Shown here: piece after piece, positions 55,306 to 64,000 of the stretch
Layout of the letters: each line of letters begins with the position of its first letter
Numbering within the stretch: position 1 is the stretch's first letter
From: Muribaculaceae bacterium Isolate-037 (Harlan)
GTDB lineage: Bacteria; Bacteroidota; Bacteroidia; Bacteroidales; Muribaculaceae
Reading direction: 5' to 3'
Length of the DNA: 64,000 nt
NCBI GenBank assembly: GCA_003762615.1
Contig: RIAZ01000004.1
Location: 124,001-188,000 of the forward strand
Notes under the pieces: model-generated
What the model saw: only the letters and a program-made list of their open reading frames with translations
Told to the model about the DNA's origin: nothing
Database searches by the model: none
Translations under genes and position numbers: made by a program

Positions 55306-56847
55306 ATGAGGAGAACAATTCTACAACGAAGGGTAGTGGCTGTCACAGTCTGTATAGTGGCAGCTTTCACTGCTCTCACGGTGCAGGGTGCTAACCTTGT
55401 GGTCCGTAACTTCAGGTCGCTCCCGACCGACCAGACGGCAATCAACCGGGAGACCATGAAGAGGGATCAGAACGGGAAGACCGCTGCGCTCGTGAAGATC
55501 TACACGCCGCTTGATATAGAGCAGACCTATATCAGCAACGGAGTCATGGGCGTGGTGGCGCGCGTCAACAAGCCGGGTCAGATATGGCTCTACATTCCGG
55601 CTCGCTCGCAATCAATCGAGATCACCAACCAGAAGTATTCCCCACTCCGCTATTACTTTGACGAGGAGATAACGGCAGGCAAGACCTACTCCATGGAACT
55701 GACCGTGGAGGGTAAGGAGGTTACGCTCTCCGCCAGCGTCCGTCAGGCACCTATATGGGTTGACGGGGATTCCGTCGGTGTCAGCCCGCTCAACATCTAT
55801 CTCTCCTACGGGGAGCATGCCGTGAAGGCGGAGCAGGGCTCGATGCTCTATGACGGCAATGTCATGATCACTCCGGAGACCCAGGCACGTATAGAGCTTC
55901 CGATGGAGGATGAGAACCTGAAGTATTCCGACGTGACTGTCCGTGTGCCCGATAATGCCGGAATCTATTTTGAGGGCAGACGTGTTGGCATAGGGGAATG
56001 GCGACCCCGTCTTAGGGAGGGGAAGTATACCGTAGAATTTAAGAAGCCTAATTTTGAGGATGCGGTTAAGACATTCAGTGTGATAGCCGGGGTTCCAGTA
56101 ATGCTTGATGTGCCGCCTCTTGTATCGTACAAGGGTCATCTCTCAGTTGCGGTGTTCCCGAACACGGGAGTCAGGATCTATGACGGAGACACCATCGTTG
56201 CGGAGCATAACCTGTCGAAGACCCTGAAGGTTGGCGACTACAGCTATACATTCCGTAAGAAGGGTTATCATCCGTATACAGGTACGTTCAAGGTGGAGCG
56301 GAATCAGGAGACGCTTGACACTGTCACCCTGCAGCGCGTGCAGTATGTAAGGAGCAATGCGATGTATGCCGGTATCGGCTTCACCTACGGGACAATCTAT
56401 GGCGTGAGCGCGCACGTCGGCGGAGTGTTCCATAACGTGAATCTTGAATTGGGTTATACCCTCGGACTCGGCAAGAGCGATGAGGTCTACTGGTTTGAGA
56501 AGCCGAAGCCGGGACTCTACGATGACAAGTGCACCTACACGATGGATGAGATAGAGGTGAAGGCAGGCTATCAGTTCAGTTTCGTCCAGCGAGTCGGACT
56601 AACCCCGCAGGTGGGCTATCTCGGTCAGCGTCTTCGCGGCGGTGTCCACGGGAACGGTGCGATGTGCCACAACGTCTCTGTCGGGGCACGCCTTGTATTC
56701 AATCCCATCCCCAACGTGGGCGTCTACATCAATCCGGAGTATGCGGTTGCTGTCAAGGAGAACGAGTTGTACAGGGAGATAGCGGAATATGGCGGCTTCA
56801 GCAAGGGAGGTTTCTATGTAGGCGCCGGTGTCACATTTAATTTCTGA
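55306..56847 (+). CDS. PEGA-domain protein with C-terminal outer-membrane barrel
   Basis: 513 residues, exported (VVAVTVCIVAAFTALTVQG signal). After an N-terminal beta domain (about 30-140) come three PEGA-like segments around 145-195, 205-265 and 270-335 (for example VRIYDGDTIVAEHNLSKTL). The C-terminal about 165 residues (from SNAMYAGIGFTYGTIYG) are a small beta-barrel ending in ...GVTFNF. The codons are clearly more GC-rich than in the core genes: one 60-base stretch at 55741 has 34 G+C. It is followed after 5 bases by a BACON lipoprotein, so the two form an operon. Role unknown; surface anchoring or cell-wall contact is plausible. Confidence 0.82.
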   Translation: MRRTILQRRVVAVTVCIVAAFTALTVQGANLVVRNFRSLPTDQTAINRETMKRDQNGKTAALVKIYTPLDIEQTYISNGVMGVVARVNKPGQIWLYIPARSQSIEITNQKYSPLRYYFDEEITAGKTYSMELTVEGKEVTLSASVRQAPIWVDGDSVGVSPLNIYLSYGEHAVKAEQGSMLYDGNVMITPETQARIELPMEDENLKYSDVTVRVPDNAGIYFEGRRVGIGEWRPRLREGKYTVEFKKPNFEDAVKTFSVIAGVPVMLDVPPLVSYKGHLSVAVFPNTGVRIYDGDTIVAEHNLSKTLKVGDYSYTFRKKGYHPYTGTFKVERNQETLDTVTLQRVQYVRSNAMYAGIGFTYGTIYGVSAHVGGVFHNVNLELGYTLGLGKSDEVYWFEKPKPGLYDDKCTYTMDEIEVKAGYQFSFVQRVGLTPQVGYLGQRLRGGVHGNGAMCHNVSVGARLVFNPIPNVGVYINPEYAVAVKENELYREIAEYGGFSKGGFYVGAGVTFNF

Positions 56848-56852
56848 GAAAG

Positions 56853-58187
56853 ATGAGAACGATAACGAGAATCGTATTATACGCGATGCCGCTGCTCATT
56901 GCTGCGGCATGCGACACTACGGAGGAATCCTACTATCCCGGACCGGAGTCAGACATCACGATAAGCGTGGAGCAGAAGGGGGCGATCCTCCTATCGGCAG
57001 ACGGGACCGCGCAGACTATAGACGTAAAGGCAACTACATATTGGGACGCAACGATAGAGGAGTCGGGCAACACCTTCTCTGTAAAGCAGTCGGTAGAGAA
57101 GGGTGACGGCACGGTGACCGTGGAGGGTCAGCCGAACTATAATTCCGGAGTCAAGCAGGGTAAGCTCTATCTTTCCGCCCGCAACATCAACAAGCGGATA
57201 GAGGTTGACGTGATGCAGGCGCAGCTGAAGTTCAGTATGGGGAAACAGGATGACATCACCCTTCCGGAGAGGGGTGGGTCGTTCATGCTTGAGTTTGAGA
57301 GTACCGTCTCATGGAATTTCGAGGTTTCACGTGGTGATGCGTCATGGCTCACCTGCAATCCGGGTATATCCGGAGAGGGTAAGTGGGACAGGATAACGGT
57401 AGACGTTGAGGTTGGTCCGAACTACACTCCTTCGGAGCGTAGCGTCACGCTTCTGCTCCGTCCACAGAACGGGGATCTGATACCGTATCTCGGTACATTG
57501 CCCGATTCCTTCACGGTTACGCAGGCGGCGGGCACACCCCCGACGGGAGTGCGTGCCTCGGTTGACAGCGTGAAGTATCATGAGGGTTATCTGACGGTCA
57601 ATTACGAATCGGTTGCGCCTGTCCAGGAGGTTGGCGTGGAAGTGAAGGTTGCCGGAGGTGAGACGGTGGATCGCTATCCGGCGGAGCGCGTCAATGGTTC
57701 CTATCCGTTGTCGGGACCCGTCACGGTGAATGTCACCGGATTGGATGAGGGTGTCCGCTACATGGCAGTTCCATACGTCACGTCTATGGTATCGACTGTA
57801 GAGGGTGAGCAGGTAGAATTCACCACGGATGCAGAGATAGTGTATCGGGGTGTGGAGATTGTAAGTTATGATATACGACCGACAGCAAGACAGGTGTTTG
57901 TCACGGCAGAGTTGAATTCCGATGTAGACGTTACAGAGGGTGGCATCACGATCTATAATGCGGATGGTAGTCATATAGTGACTTACACAAAACCGATAAA
58001 TGCGAATGTCACGAGTTTTGAGATAGAGTCGGTTGATTTCATGTCGCCGAAGACGGAATATCTGATAGAGATATTCGTGCGAACCGCTCTTAACGAAGCC
58101 GTGACTGACCGGATATCCTTCACTACGGAGGGATTGGTACCGGATGAGGGGGATAATACTCCGCCAGATGGTCCGAATGCCAACTAA
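56853..58187 (+). CDS. BACON-domain lipoprotein
   Basis: 444 residues. Signal peptide ending in a lipobox-like LIAAAC (Cys about 20), so probably membrane-anchored. Two BACON-like domains at about 30-120 and 125-220 (TVSWNFEVSRGDASWLTC is the typical core). Two fibronectin-III-like beta domains follow to about 425, then a Pro/Asp-rich tail. BACON domains are thought to bind carbohydrate or mucin in gut Bacteroidetes. It lies 5 bases after the PEGA protein gene and shares its elevated GC content. Confidence 0.85.
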   Translation: MRTITRIVLYAMPLLIAAACDTTEESYYPGPESDITISVEQKGAILLSADGTAQTIDVKATTYWDATIEESGNTFSVKQSVEKGDGTVTVEGQPNYNSGVKQGKLYLSARNINKRIEVDVMQAQLKFSMGKQDDITLPERGGSFMLEFESTVSWNFEVSRGDASWLTCNPGISGEGKWDRITVDVEVGPNYTPSERSVTLLLRPQNGDLIPYLGTLPDSFTVTQAAGTPPTGVRASVDSVKYHEGYLTVNYESVAPVQEVGVEVKVAGGETVDRYPAERVNGSYPLSGPVTVNVTGLDEGVRYMAVPYVTSMVSTVEGEQVEFTTDAEIVYRGVEIVSYDIRPTARQVFVTAELNSDVDVTEGGITIYNADGSHIVTYTKPINANVTSFEIESVDFMSPKTEYLIEIFVRTALNEAVTDRISFTTEGLVPDEGDNTPPDGPNAN

Positions 58188-58192
58188 ACTTT

Positions 58193-58351
58193 ACCACGGA
58201 GGGGTTTGTGATACTCCTCTGTGGGGTTTAACCACGGAGACCGCAAAGGGCACGGAGAAATTATCAAATATTATAAAAAAACTCTGTGGTCTCAGTGGTT
58301 AAACTCACCACGGAGACCGCAAGGGGCACGGAGATTTTTTGATTTCTCTGT
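58193..58351. repeat. Cluster of CCACGGAG-type hairpin repeats
   Basis: A 28-base segment starting ACCACGGAGACCGCAA occurs at 58231-58258 and 58307-58334 with one difference. Inverted partners CTCTGTGG and TCTCTGTG lie between and after them, giving at least three possible hairpins (58193-58227, about 58229-58302, 58327-58351). The last is followed by no long T run. The cluster fills the gap between the BACON lipoprotein and the next gene. Confidence 0.8.
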
Positions 58352-58399
58352 GTTGAAGATTATTTAAAACTTTTTTCAAACAAATAAAAATTAAACAAA

Positions 58400-59353
58400 A
58401 TGAAACGTATTTTTACACTGATTGCCGTACTCGGCATCGTTGTCTCTGCCATGGCGCAGCGACCGCTCGTGACACTCTCCCACAATGGGGAACTCTCTTT
58501 CTTCACCAGTCTTTCAGCCTTTACTGAGGCGATAGACTCTGCCCAGAATGGGGATATCATCTATCTCTCGGAGGGTAACTTCGCTGTTACTGATGGTGAA
58601 CTGACACTTAAAAAGAGACTAAGTATTGTCGGATGTGGTTATAAGTCACATATTCTTGCAGATATCTTTATATCTGTGAGTGAAAAATATATGATGGATG
58701 CACCTCTATTTGACGGGGTGAGATTGCACGAATTAGATTTTAGTAGTTCTAATAAAGACAATCTTGGTAATGTGGAGATTCGTAAAAGTCGGATACAGAA
58801 TTTGGCGCATCCCTACTATGCTGGTAATAATATTATGGTAGATAGATGTTATATTGAAAATGTAAGTAGCCAAAGTTCTGGTAATAATATAATTTATACG
58901 AATTCAAAAATAGGCAACCTTGATAATGCCTATTTTTGCGCAATAATTAATTGCAATGTTGGATCTGCATCATGCACTCCTCTTACTGTAACAGGTTCAA
59001 TAATAGGTAATATTATAAATCCAGGGCAATATAATAATAGTAACGTATTTAATACATGTATGCCACGTTCTTCTACAGCAGGTATCAATGGACATCTTTA
59101 TGATAAATGCTATTTTGTAGAGGAATCGGAGGGTAGTACTACGAATATCTTGGATGAAAATTTAGAGTGTACGCTTGATTTGGTAAGTCTTGGTTATTTG
59201 GATGAGAATGGTACGCAGGTTGGAGTGTATGGCGGAGATTTTCCATTCTCTGAGACTCCTTCAGTGCCGACGGTGGATTCTGCCAAAAGTTCAGTGGTCT
59301 ATGATTCGGAAGCTAATCAACTTAAAGTCACTATAAGCGTAGCTCCCAACTGA
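58400..59353 (+). CDS. Secreted beta-helix-like protein with mosaic base composition
   Basis: 317 residues with signal peptide MKRIFTLIAVLGIVVSAMA. No named family recognised. Residues 30-70 (AFTEAIDSAQNGDIIYLSEG) resemble the entry of right-handed parallel beta-helix proteins. The middle (70-260) is rich in Asn, Ile, Ser and Gly with short strand-like repeats. Base composition changes sharply: 35 of 60 bases are G+C at 58441 but only 19 of 60 at 58801. The first 60 codons therefore match the preceding genes, and the middle appears to come from elsewhere or to be diversifying. The next gene starts 70 bases later. Confidence 0.75.
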   Translation: MKRIFTLIAVLGIVVSAMAQRPLVTLSHNGELSFFTSLSAFTEAIDSAQNGDIIYLSEGNFAVTDGELTLKKRLSIVGCGYKSHILADIFISVSEKYMMDAPLFDGVRLHELDFSSSNKDNLGNVEIRKSRIQNLAHPYYAGNNIMVDRCYIENVSSQSSGNNIIYTNSKIGNLDNAYFCAIINCNVGSASCTPLTVTGSIIGNIINPGQYNNSNVFNTCMPRSSTAGINGHLYDKCYFVEESEGSTTNILDENLECTLDLVSLGYLDENGTQVGVYGGDFPFSETPSVPTVDSAKSSVVYDSEANQLKVTISVAPN

Positions 59354-59422
59354 TTTCCCAAACTCATGGGGTGTCTTGTCTGTTAATATGAATTTCGGAG
59401 ATGCCTCTTAATTTTTTATTCC

Positions 59423-62400
59423 ATGGGAAAATTATATACAACAATAACAGCATTACTCTTAGCAGTAGGAGCGATACATGCCGCGCCACCGTCAGGATAT
59501 GAATGGTGGTTTGACAATGATATCTCCTCCGTACAGACCGGTTCCATATCCGGGGATAAGGAGGAGTTCACAATTGATGTATCCTCTCTGCCCAAGGGTA
59601 TGCACCGCTTTAACTGTCGCCTCAGTTCAGAGGATAATGTGTGGGGATCAATCTATACCACCACATTTTATACCGTCTCAAATACTGTGGGCGTTAGCGG
59701 GTATGAATGGTGGATAGATAACGGGTATGAGACTAAGACTATCGGTGAAATTTCAGAGGATAATTTGAGTTTCCCCGTTGACCTTTCGGATCTTGTCCCC
59801 GGTATGCATCGCTTTAACTGTAGGTTGAATACAGTTGACGGAGAATACGGATCTATCTATAGCAAGTATTTTTATACGGTCTCAAATAAATCCGGAGCCA
59901 AAGGTTATGAATATTGGTTTGACAACAGATATTCATCCAAGGTCACGGGGTCTATTTCAGAGAATACGCTTACCTTCCCCGTAGAGATAACCGATCTTGT
60001 GCCGGGTATGCATTATTTCAATTGCCGTCTTGAGAATGGTTACGGAGAATGGGGATCTGTTTATCGGAGTGTATTCTTTACTACCGGCAATTATCGGGAT
60101 GCGGTAGCATACGAATATTGGATTGACAATAATTATAAAGAAAAGGCTTCCGGTGACCTGACAGACGGGGATAATCTCTACACGATTGACGTTACAGGTC
60201 TACGCAAGGGTTTGCATCGGTTCAATTATCGAATCCGCACAACTGGCGGTGAATGGGGTTCGGTCTATTCCACCTATTTCTATTGCACTGCACTCGGTTC
60301 ATTTGCCACAGATTATGAATATTGGCTTGACGATGATTATTCCAATCGCGTAGCAGGGGATTGTCATTCAAATGCAACGTCATTCAATGTTGATTTGTCG
60401 GGACTTGACCGTAGAAAGGAGGTTCACTACTTCAATATCCGTATGAGAAATGGAGATGAATGGGGTTCGGTGCATCGAAAACTCATAGTATTACCTAAGG
60501 AGACCCGCAAGGCTCCGATAATCGGCTATGCGCACAGTCTCAATGGTAATAATCTTGGATATGTCAAGATTGAGAATGGTCTGACCGACAGTCTGGCGTT
60601 TATGGTTGATATCCCGGACAGCATCTTCTCATTGCAGGATAAAAAACTCAAGTTTGACGGTGATGTCGTTTCCGTAGAGGGTGGTGATTCACTTCACTAT
60701 GCGCTGCAGCTTGATACGGAATTAGGGTTGTCATCTCCTACTCTGTACAGTGTTGAGGTATCGCGGTCATTCTCTGCGACCGCTGTGCCGATAAAGGTCA
60801 ATTCCTTGCATGAGTTTGAGAAACCGGCGTTCGGCGAGTTTGCCGTTGCTAAGTTCACATCTTCCGGCACGCCCCTATATTTCCGTGCTGACCAAGAAGC
60901 TATCCTTCAGATTTATCGTAATGGTGAGAGGGTTGCGCAAGTAGCTGCAAAGGATCTGAAGAGTATGGCAATATTGACTCTTGAAGAGGGGGAATATTTT
61001 GCAGTGCTCCGGGATGTGCCGAAGAATGAGGAGAATTCTGCTGATAAGTTTACATTCCATCTGATGAGTACACCTAATATCGTGCCAACGCCTACGATTG
61101 AATTTGTGAATGAACGTGTAACTATACGTTGTGCTCGTGAGGATGCGGAGATCTATTACACTCTGAATGATTCTGTTCCAACAGTGGAGAGTTTACGTTA
61201 TGCCGAACCCTTCCCTCTAAAGCATAATGCCGTGGTGAAAGCAATGGCAAGTGTGCCGAAGTCGGATATTCAACCGTCGGATATCGTCGTTTTGAGAGTT
61301 GATTCGTTTACAGTGGCAAATCCGGTTATCCGTATGGATAATCTGGACATTGTGATTGTATCCGATACAATTGAGGGAGTAAAGACACATTATACTCTTG
61401 ATGGGACCGAACCGACAGTACAGAGTGTGGTATACGAAACACCTTTCCGGCTTGGAGAGGATGCTACGGTGCGGGCTCGTTCGTTCAAGGAGGGTTATAA
61501 TGCTTCGGAGATTGTGGAATATGTCTATACGCATAGTCTGCATGTAACGAAAGCTCCTATTATCAGTGTCGAGAATGGTATTGTAACCCTTACGGTAGAG
61601 ACGGAAGGGTCGGAACTCTATTACGGTATAGATAACGATAATCCGGAAGCGATGAGTTTGTATGAGTCGCCGTTTGAGATGAATGTCAACGGTGTCATCT
61701 ATGCGCAGGCGCGTATGTCGGGTATGTATGATTCGGAGATAGTCTCCTACGAGGTCAACGGCAATAAGGTTCCGACTCCGGTGATAAGGTATCTTGATAC
61801 GAAGTATGTGAGCATTACATGTGACAATCAGGATGTCGATATCTATTACACGACAGATGAGTCAGCGCCGACAACTGCTTCTACGAAGTATGAGGGTGAG
61901 TTTGAGTTTGACAGGAATGGTGTTATCAAGGCGATAGCCGTGGATAATACCGGAAAACTTGATGACTCGAATATCGCTGAATTGGTGATAGACACGAATA
62001 AGGTTGCCAATCCGATAATCAGAATAGAGAATCTTGCTGTGGTGATTATTCCGGATCAGCATATTGGAGTGCATACTTACTATACTCTCGACGGTAGTGA
62101 GCCAACGGAGTCAAGCGAGGAATATGGCGCACCGTTTATGTTAAGCGGAAATGTAACGGTACGTGCGAGATCATATAAGGAGGGATATACTCCTTCCGGT
62201 ATAACTGACTTCGGATATTCCCACAATGTATATGTCACCAAGGCACCAGTTATCAGTGTTGAGGATCATACTGTAACTCTTACGGCACAGACGGAAGGGT
62301 CGGAACTCTATTATGGCATAGATAATGATGACCCTGCAGCGATGAGACGTTATGAGTCACCGTTTAAGATGAATGTCAACGGTATCATCTATGCGCAGGC

Positions 62401-64000
62401 ACGTATGTCCGGCATGTATGATTCGGAGATAGTCTCCTACGAGATCAATGGCAATAAGCTGCCGCTGCCTAACGTCACTTACGATGAATACTCCAAGCTG
62501 GTGGAAATGGAATTCACCTATGCAGACTCAGAGATCTATTACACTACAGATGGCAGCGCACCGACCACTGCTTCGACGAAGTATGAGGAGGCGTTCGAGT
62601 TTGACCGCAACGGAGTGATCAAGGCGATAGCCGTCGATCCTTCCGGAAAACTCGATAACTCCAATATCGCAGAATTGGTTATCGACAGCAACACTGTCGA
62701 TGATCCATTGATCCGAGTGGAGAATATGGCGGTGGTGATTGTTTCCGACCTGCACGCTGGCGTACATACTTACTATACTCTTGATGGCAGCGAGCCGACA
62801 GAGACAAGCACCGAGTATGGAGCACCCTTCATGCTGAGCGGCAACACTACCGTTCGCGCACGCTCATACAAGGAGGGGTATAATCCTTCGAGTATAACCG
62901 ACTTCGGATATGTTCACAGCACATATACAGTAAAGACACCGGTTATCTCTGCTGATGGCAATACTATCAGTATCGCGGCACAGACGGAAGGCTCTTCTAT
63001 ATATTGTGCAGTCAATAATAATGATCCGGTAGCCATGAGTCTGTATGAGTCACCATTCACCATGAGCGAGAATGGTATTATATATGCCCAGGCTCGTAAG
63101 ACGGGTATGTATGATTCAGAGGTTGTAAGCTATGAGTTGATAGTGCAGAAGACCAAGGCTCCTTACGGACGCTACGATAAGGCTACAAAACTTCTGTCGC
63201 TACATAGCGATACGGAGGGTGCGGTGATAAGTTACTCCGACAATGGGGCGAGTGACTGGATTCAATATTCGGAACCTATCCTTATAGAGGGTAACAGGAG
63301 AATCTATGCCAAGGCTCTTGCTCCTAATTATCTTGAATCGGATGTGGCTGAGATCGTTGTCAGTGAGTTTAAGTGTCAGGGTGTAGAGATAGTCTACAAC
63401 GGTCGGTACGTCACTTTGACTACTTCTGAAGAGGGTGCCGAGATACGTTACACGCTTGACGGCGGCGATCCGACTGCCGGGGAGAAGTATACCGGAAGGA
63501 TCGATGCCGGTGGTCTCTGTACGGTTAAGGCGGTTACCGTTAAGGATAACTACATGAATTCTGACGTGGCAGAGTACGTCGTCAGGGCGTATGGCGATGA
63601 GGAACATGCCGAGACGGCGGAAGCCGGTATCCTTTCGGAATGCTACGGATGGGCAGACAGCTCCCTGCTCGCTTCTATCGATAGGTTTAGCGTAGCTGGA
63701 CCGTTGAATGAGGCTGACTATGCACTATTGAGAGCTATGACGTCGCTGCGTCATCTGGATCTTAAGAATGCCTCCACGCCGATACTTGCTGACAATGCGT
63801 TTGCAGGTATGGGATTGGTGAGTGTGAGTCTTCCTTCTGACGTGGCATCCTACGGTGAAAATCTCTTCAGCGGGAATACGATGCTTTGTGCAGTGATATG
63901 GAATGCTCCCAAGGCAATCATCAAGTCGGGATTCAGACCGGCAGGTGAGAATCCGAATATCCTCCTTTATCTCAATGACAACGTGGAGAATGACGTGGCT
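59423..64000 (+). CDS. Giant repeat-containing surface protein, 3'-truncated by the window edge
   Basis: Open from ATG 59423 (MGKLYTTITALLLAVGAIHA, signal peptide) to the window end without a stop: 1526 codons or more. Five repeats of exactly 68 residues start at 25, 93, 161, 229 and 297, with pattern YEYWxDN...GMHRFNCRL...GEWGSVY. A linker of about 190 residues follows. Residues about 554-1387 hold about eleven units of about 70-77 residues with the chitobiase C-terminal-like (CHB_HEX_C/Fn3-associated) pattern YYTLDGSEPT...Y..PF...VRARSYKEGY. From about 1440 a BspA-like leucine-rich region begins (LRHLDLKNAS; LVSVSLPSDV). Such architecture suits an adhesin or glycan-binding surface protein. 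Its end, anchoring signal and full length are not visible. Confidence 0.85.
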   Translation, partial: MGKLYTTITALLLAVGAIHAAPPSGYEWWFDNDISSVQTGSISGDKEEFTIDVSSLPKGMHRFNCRLSSEDNVWGSIYTTTFYTVSNTVGVSGYEWWIDNGYETKTIGEISEDNLSFPVDLSDLVPGMHRFNCRLNTVDGEYGSIYSKYFYTVSNKSGAKGYEYWFDNRYSSKVTGSISENTLTFPVEITDLVPGMHYFNCRLENGYGEWGSVYRSVFFTTGNYRDAVAYEYWIDNNYKEKASGDLTDGDNLYTIDVTGLRKGLHRFNYRIRTTGGEWGSVYSTYFYCTALGSFATDYEYWLDDDYSNRVAGDCHSNATSFNVDLSGLDRRKEVHYFNIRMRNGDEWGSVHRKLIVLPKETRKAPIIGYAHSLNGNNLGYVKIENGLTDSLAFMVDIPDSIFSLQDKKLKFDGDVVSVEGGDSLHYALQLDTELGLSSPTLYSVEVSRSFSATAVPIKVNSLHEFEKPAFGEFAVAKFTSSGTPLYFRADQEAILQIYRNGERVAQVAAKDLKSMAILTLEEGEYFAVLRDVPKNEENSADKFTFHLMSTPNIVPTPTIEFVNERVTIRCAREDAEIYYTLNDSVPTVESLRYAEPFPLKHNAVVKAMASVPKSDIQPSDIVVLRVDSFTVANPVIRMDNLDIVIVSDTIEGVKTHYTLDGTEPTVQSVVYETPFRLGEDATVRARSFKEGYNASEIVEYVYTHSLHVTKAPIISVENGIVTLTVETEGSELYYGIDNDNPEAMSLYESPFEMNVNGVIYAQARMSGMYDSEIVSYEVNGNKVPTPVIRYLDTKYVSITCDNQDVDIYYTTDESAPTTASTKYEGEFEFDRNGVIKAIAVDNTGKLDDSNIAELVIDTNKVANPIIRIENLAVVIIPDQHIGVHTYYTLDGSEPTESSEEYGAPFMLSGNVTVRARSYKEGYTPSGITDFGYSHNVYVTKAPVISVEDHTVTLTAQTEGSELYYGIDNDDPAAMRRYESPFKMNVNGIIYAQARMSGMYDSEIVSYEINGNKLPLPNVTYDEYSKLVEMEFTYADSEIYYTTDGSAPTTASTKYEEAFEFDRNGVIKAIAVDPSGKLDNSNIAELVIDSNTVDDPLIRVENMAVVIVSDLHAGVHTYYTLDGSEPTETSTEYGAPFMLSGNTTVRARSYKEGYNPSSITDFGYVHSTYTVKTPVISADGNTISIAAQTEGSSIYCAVNNNDPVAMSLYESPFTMSENGIIYAQARKTGMYDSEVVSYELIVQKTKAPYGRYDKATKLLSLHSDTEGAVISYSDNGASDWIQYSEPILIEGNRRIYAKALAPNYLESDVAEIVVSEFKCQGVEIVYNGRYVTLTTSEEGAEIRYTLDGGDPTAGEKYTGRIDAGGLCTVKAVTVKDNYMNSDVAEYVVRAYGDEEHAETAEAGILSECYGWADSSLLASIDRFSVAGPLNEADYALLRAMTSLRHLDLKNASTPILADNAFAGMGLVSVSLPSDVASYGENLFSGNTMLCAVIWNAPKAIIKSGFRPAGENPNILLYLNDNVENDVA
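59495..60498 (+). repeat. Five tandem 204-base (68-residue) repeats in the giant protein gene
   Basis: Unit starts at 59495, 59699, 59903, 60107 and 60311 are spaced by exactly 204 bases. Conserved positions are YE(Y/W)W, D(N/D), G(M/L)HxFN and WGS(V/I)(Y/H); the rest has diverged. Confidence 0.9.
61313..63392 (+). repeat. Three-unit super-repeat of about 690 bases in the giant protein gene
   Basis: Blocks starting at 61313, 62003 and 62696 (residues 631, 861 and 1092) each contain the same order of three sub-types: YYTLDGxEPT, then YYGIDNxxP, then YYTTDxSAPTTAS. The third block is diverged after its second unit. Many positions between copies differ only at synonymous sites. Confidence 0.85.

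Noticed and set aside
59478..59717. 79-codon ORF at the start of the giant repeat gene
   Set aside because: It is in another frame of the continuous 1526-codon reading frame that starts at 59423.

Overview
The window is about 64 kb of a Bacteroidales chromosome. Evidence: promoters fit the Bacteroidetes TTTG / TAnnTTTG pattern rather than the E. coli one, ribosome binding sites are weak or absent, and the gene families are typical of the group (type III glutamine synthetase, DUF4293, DUF4296, THUMP-like methyltransferase, a hybrid two-component system, BACON-domain lipoprotein). My impression is a gut Muribaculaceae-like organism, but that rank is a guess. No tRNA, rRNA, CRISPR array, transposase or phage gene was seen.

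Layout. 0-1.9 kb: 3' part of glnN. 1.9-3.1 kb: a gene-free stretch with three near-identical copies of a promoter-to-terminator cassette, most likely three copies of one small RNA gene. 3.1-8.4 kb: SulP transporter, Lon protease, tRNA adenine methyltransferase. 8.5-11.6 kb: a secreted tryptophan-rich low-complexity protein and an outer-membrane barrel. 11.7-20.1 kb: THUMP-like methyltransferase, DEDD exonuclease, a cell-wall amidase overlapping an MCE/MlaD lipid-transport protein, dnaA and a large TPR protein. 20.3-27.1 kb: DUF4293 protein, proS, a DPP-IV type peptidase, an unknown membrane protein overlapping miaA. 27.1-32.3 kb (minus strand): an ABC exporter pair, and dapA-dnaG sharing one base. 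32.5-40.7 kb: DUF389 protein, ddl, ileS, lspA and a DUF4296 lipoprotein. 41.0-43.2 kb: ABC transporter operon ending with its likely YtrA-type GntR repressor, with a matching operator at the promoter. 43.2-45.6 kb: DUF1846 protein and a cysteine-rich secreted Spy-like protein.

45.7-54.7 kb is a carbohydrate island: a GH43 plus BNR_4 fusion and its hybrid two-component sensor on the minus strand, and a divergent GH105 plus DUF2264 fusion. The combined activities point to arabinogalactan-protein side chains (galactan backbone, Rha-GlcA caps, unsaturated and saturated glucuronic acid). No SusC/SusD pair is present here.

54.7-64 kb is an accessory surface-protein region with its own base composition: a G8 tract beside a promoter, a perfect palindrome in the leader, a PEGA/outer-membrane protein, a BACON lipoprotein, a cluster of hairpin repeats, a secreted protein that changes from about 58% to about 32% GC within one gene, and an uninterrupted reading frame of at least 1526 codons that runs off the window. 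That protein has five exact 68-residue repeats, about eleven chitobiase-C-terminal-like repeats arranged in a 230-residue super-repeat, and the start of a BspA-like leucine-rich region.

Terminator hairpins mark most operon ends and several serve convergent gene pairs.
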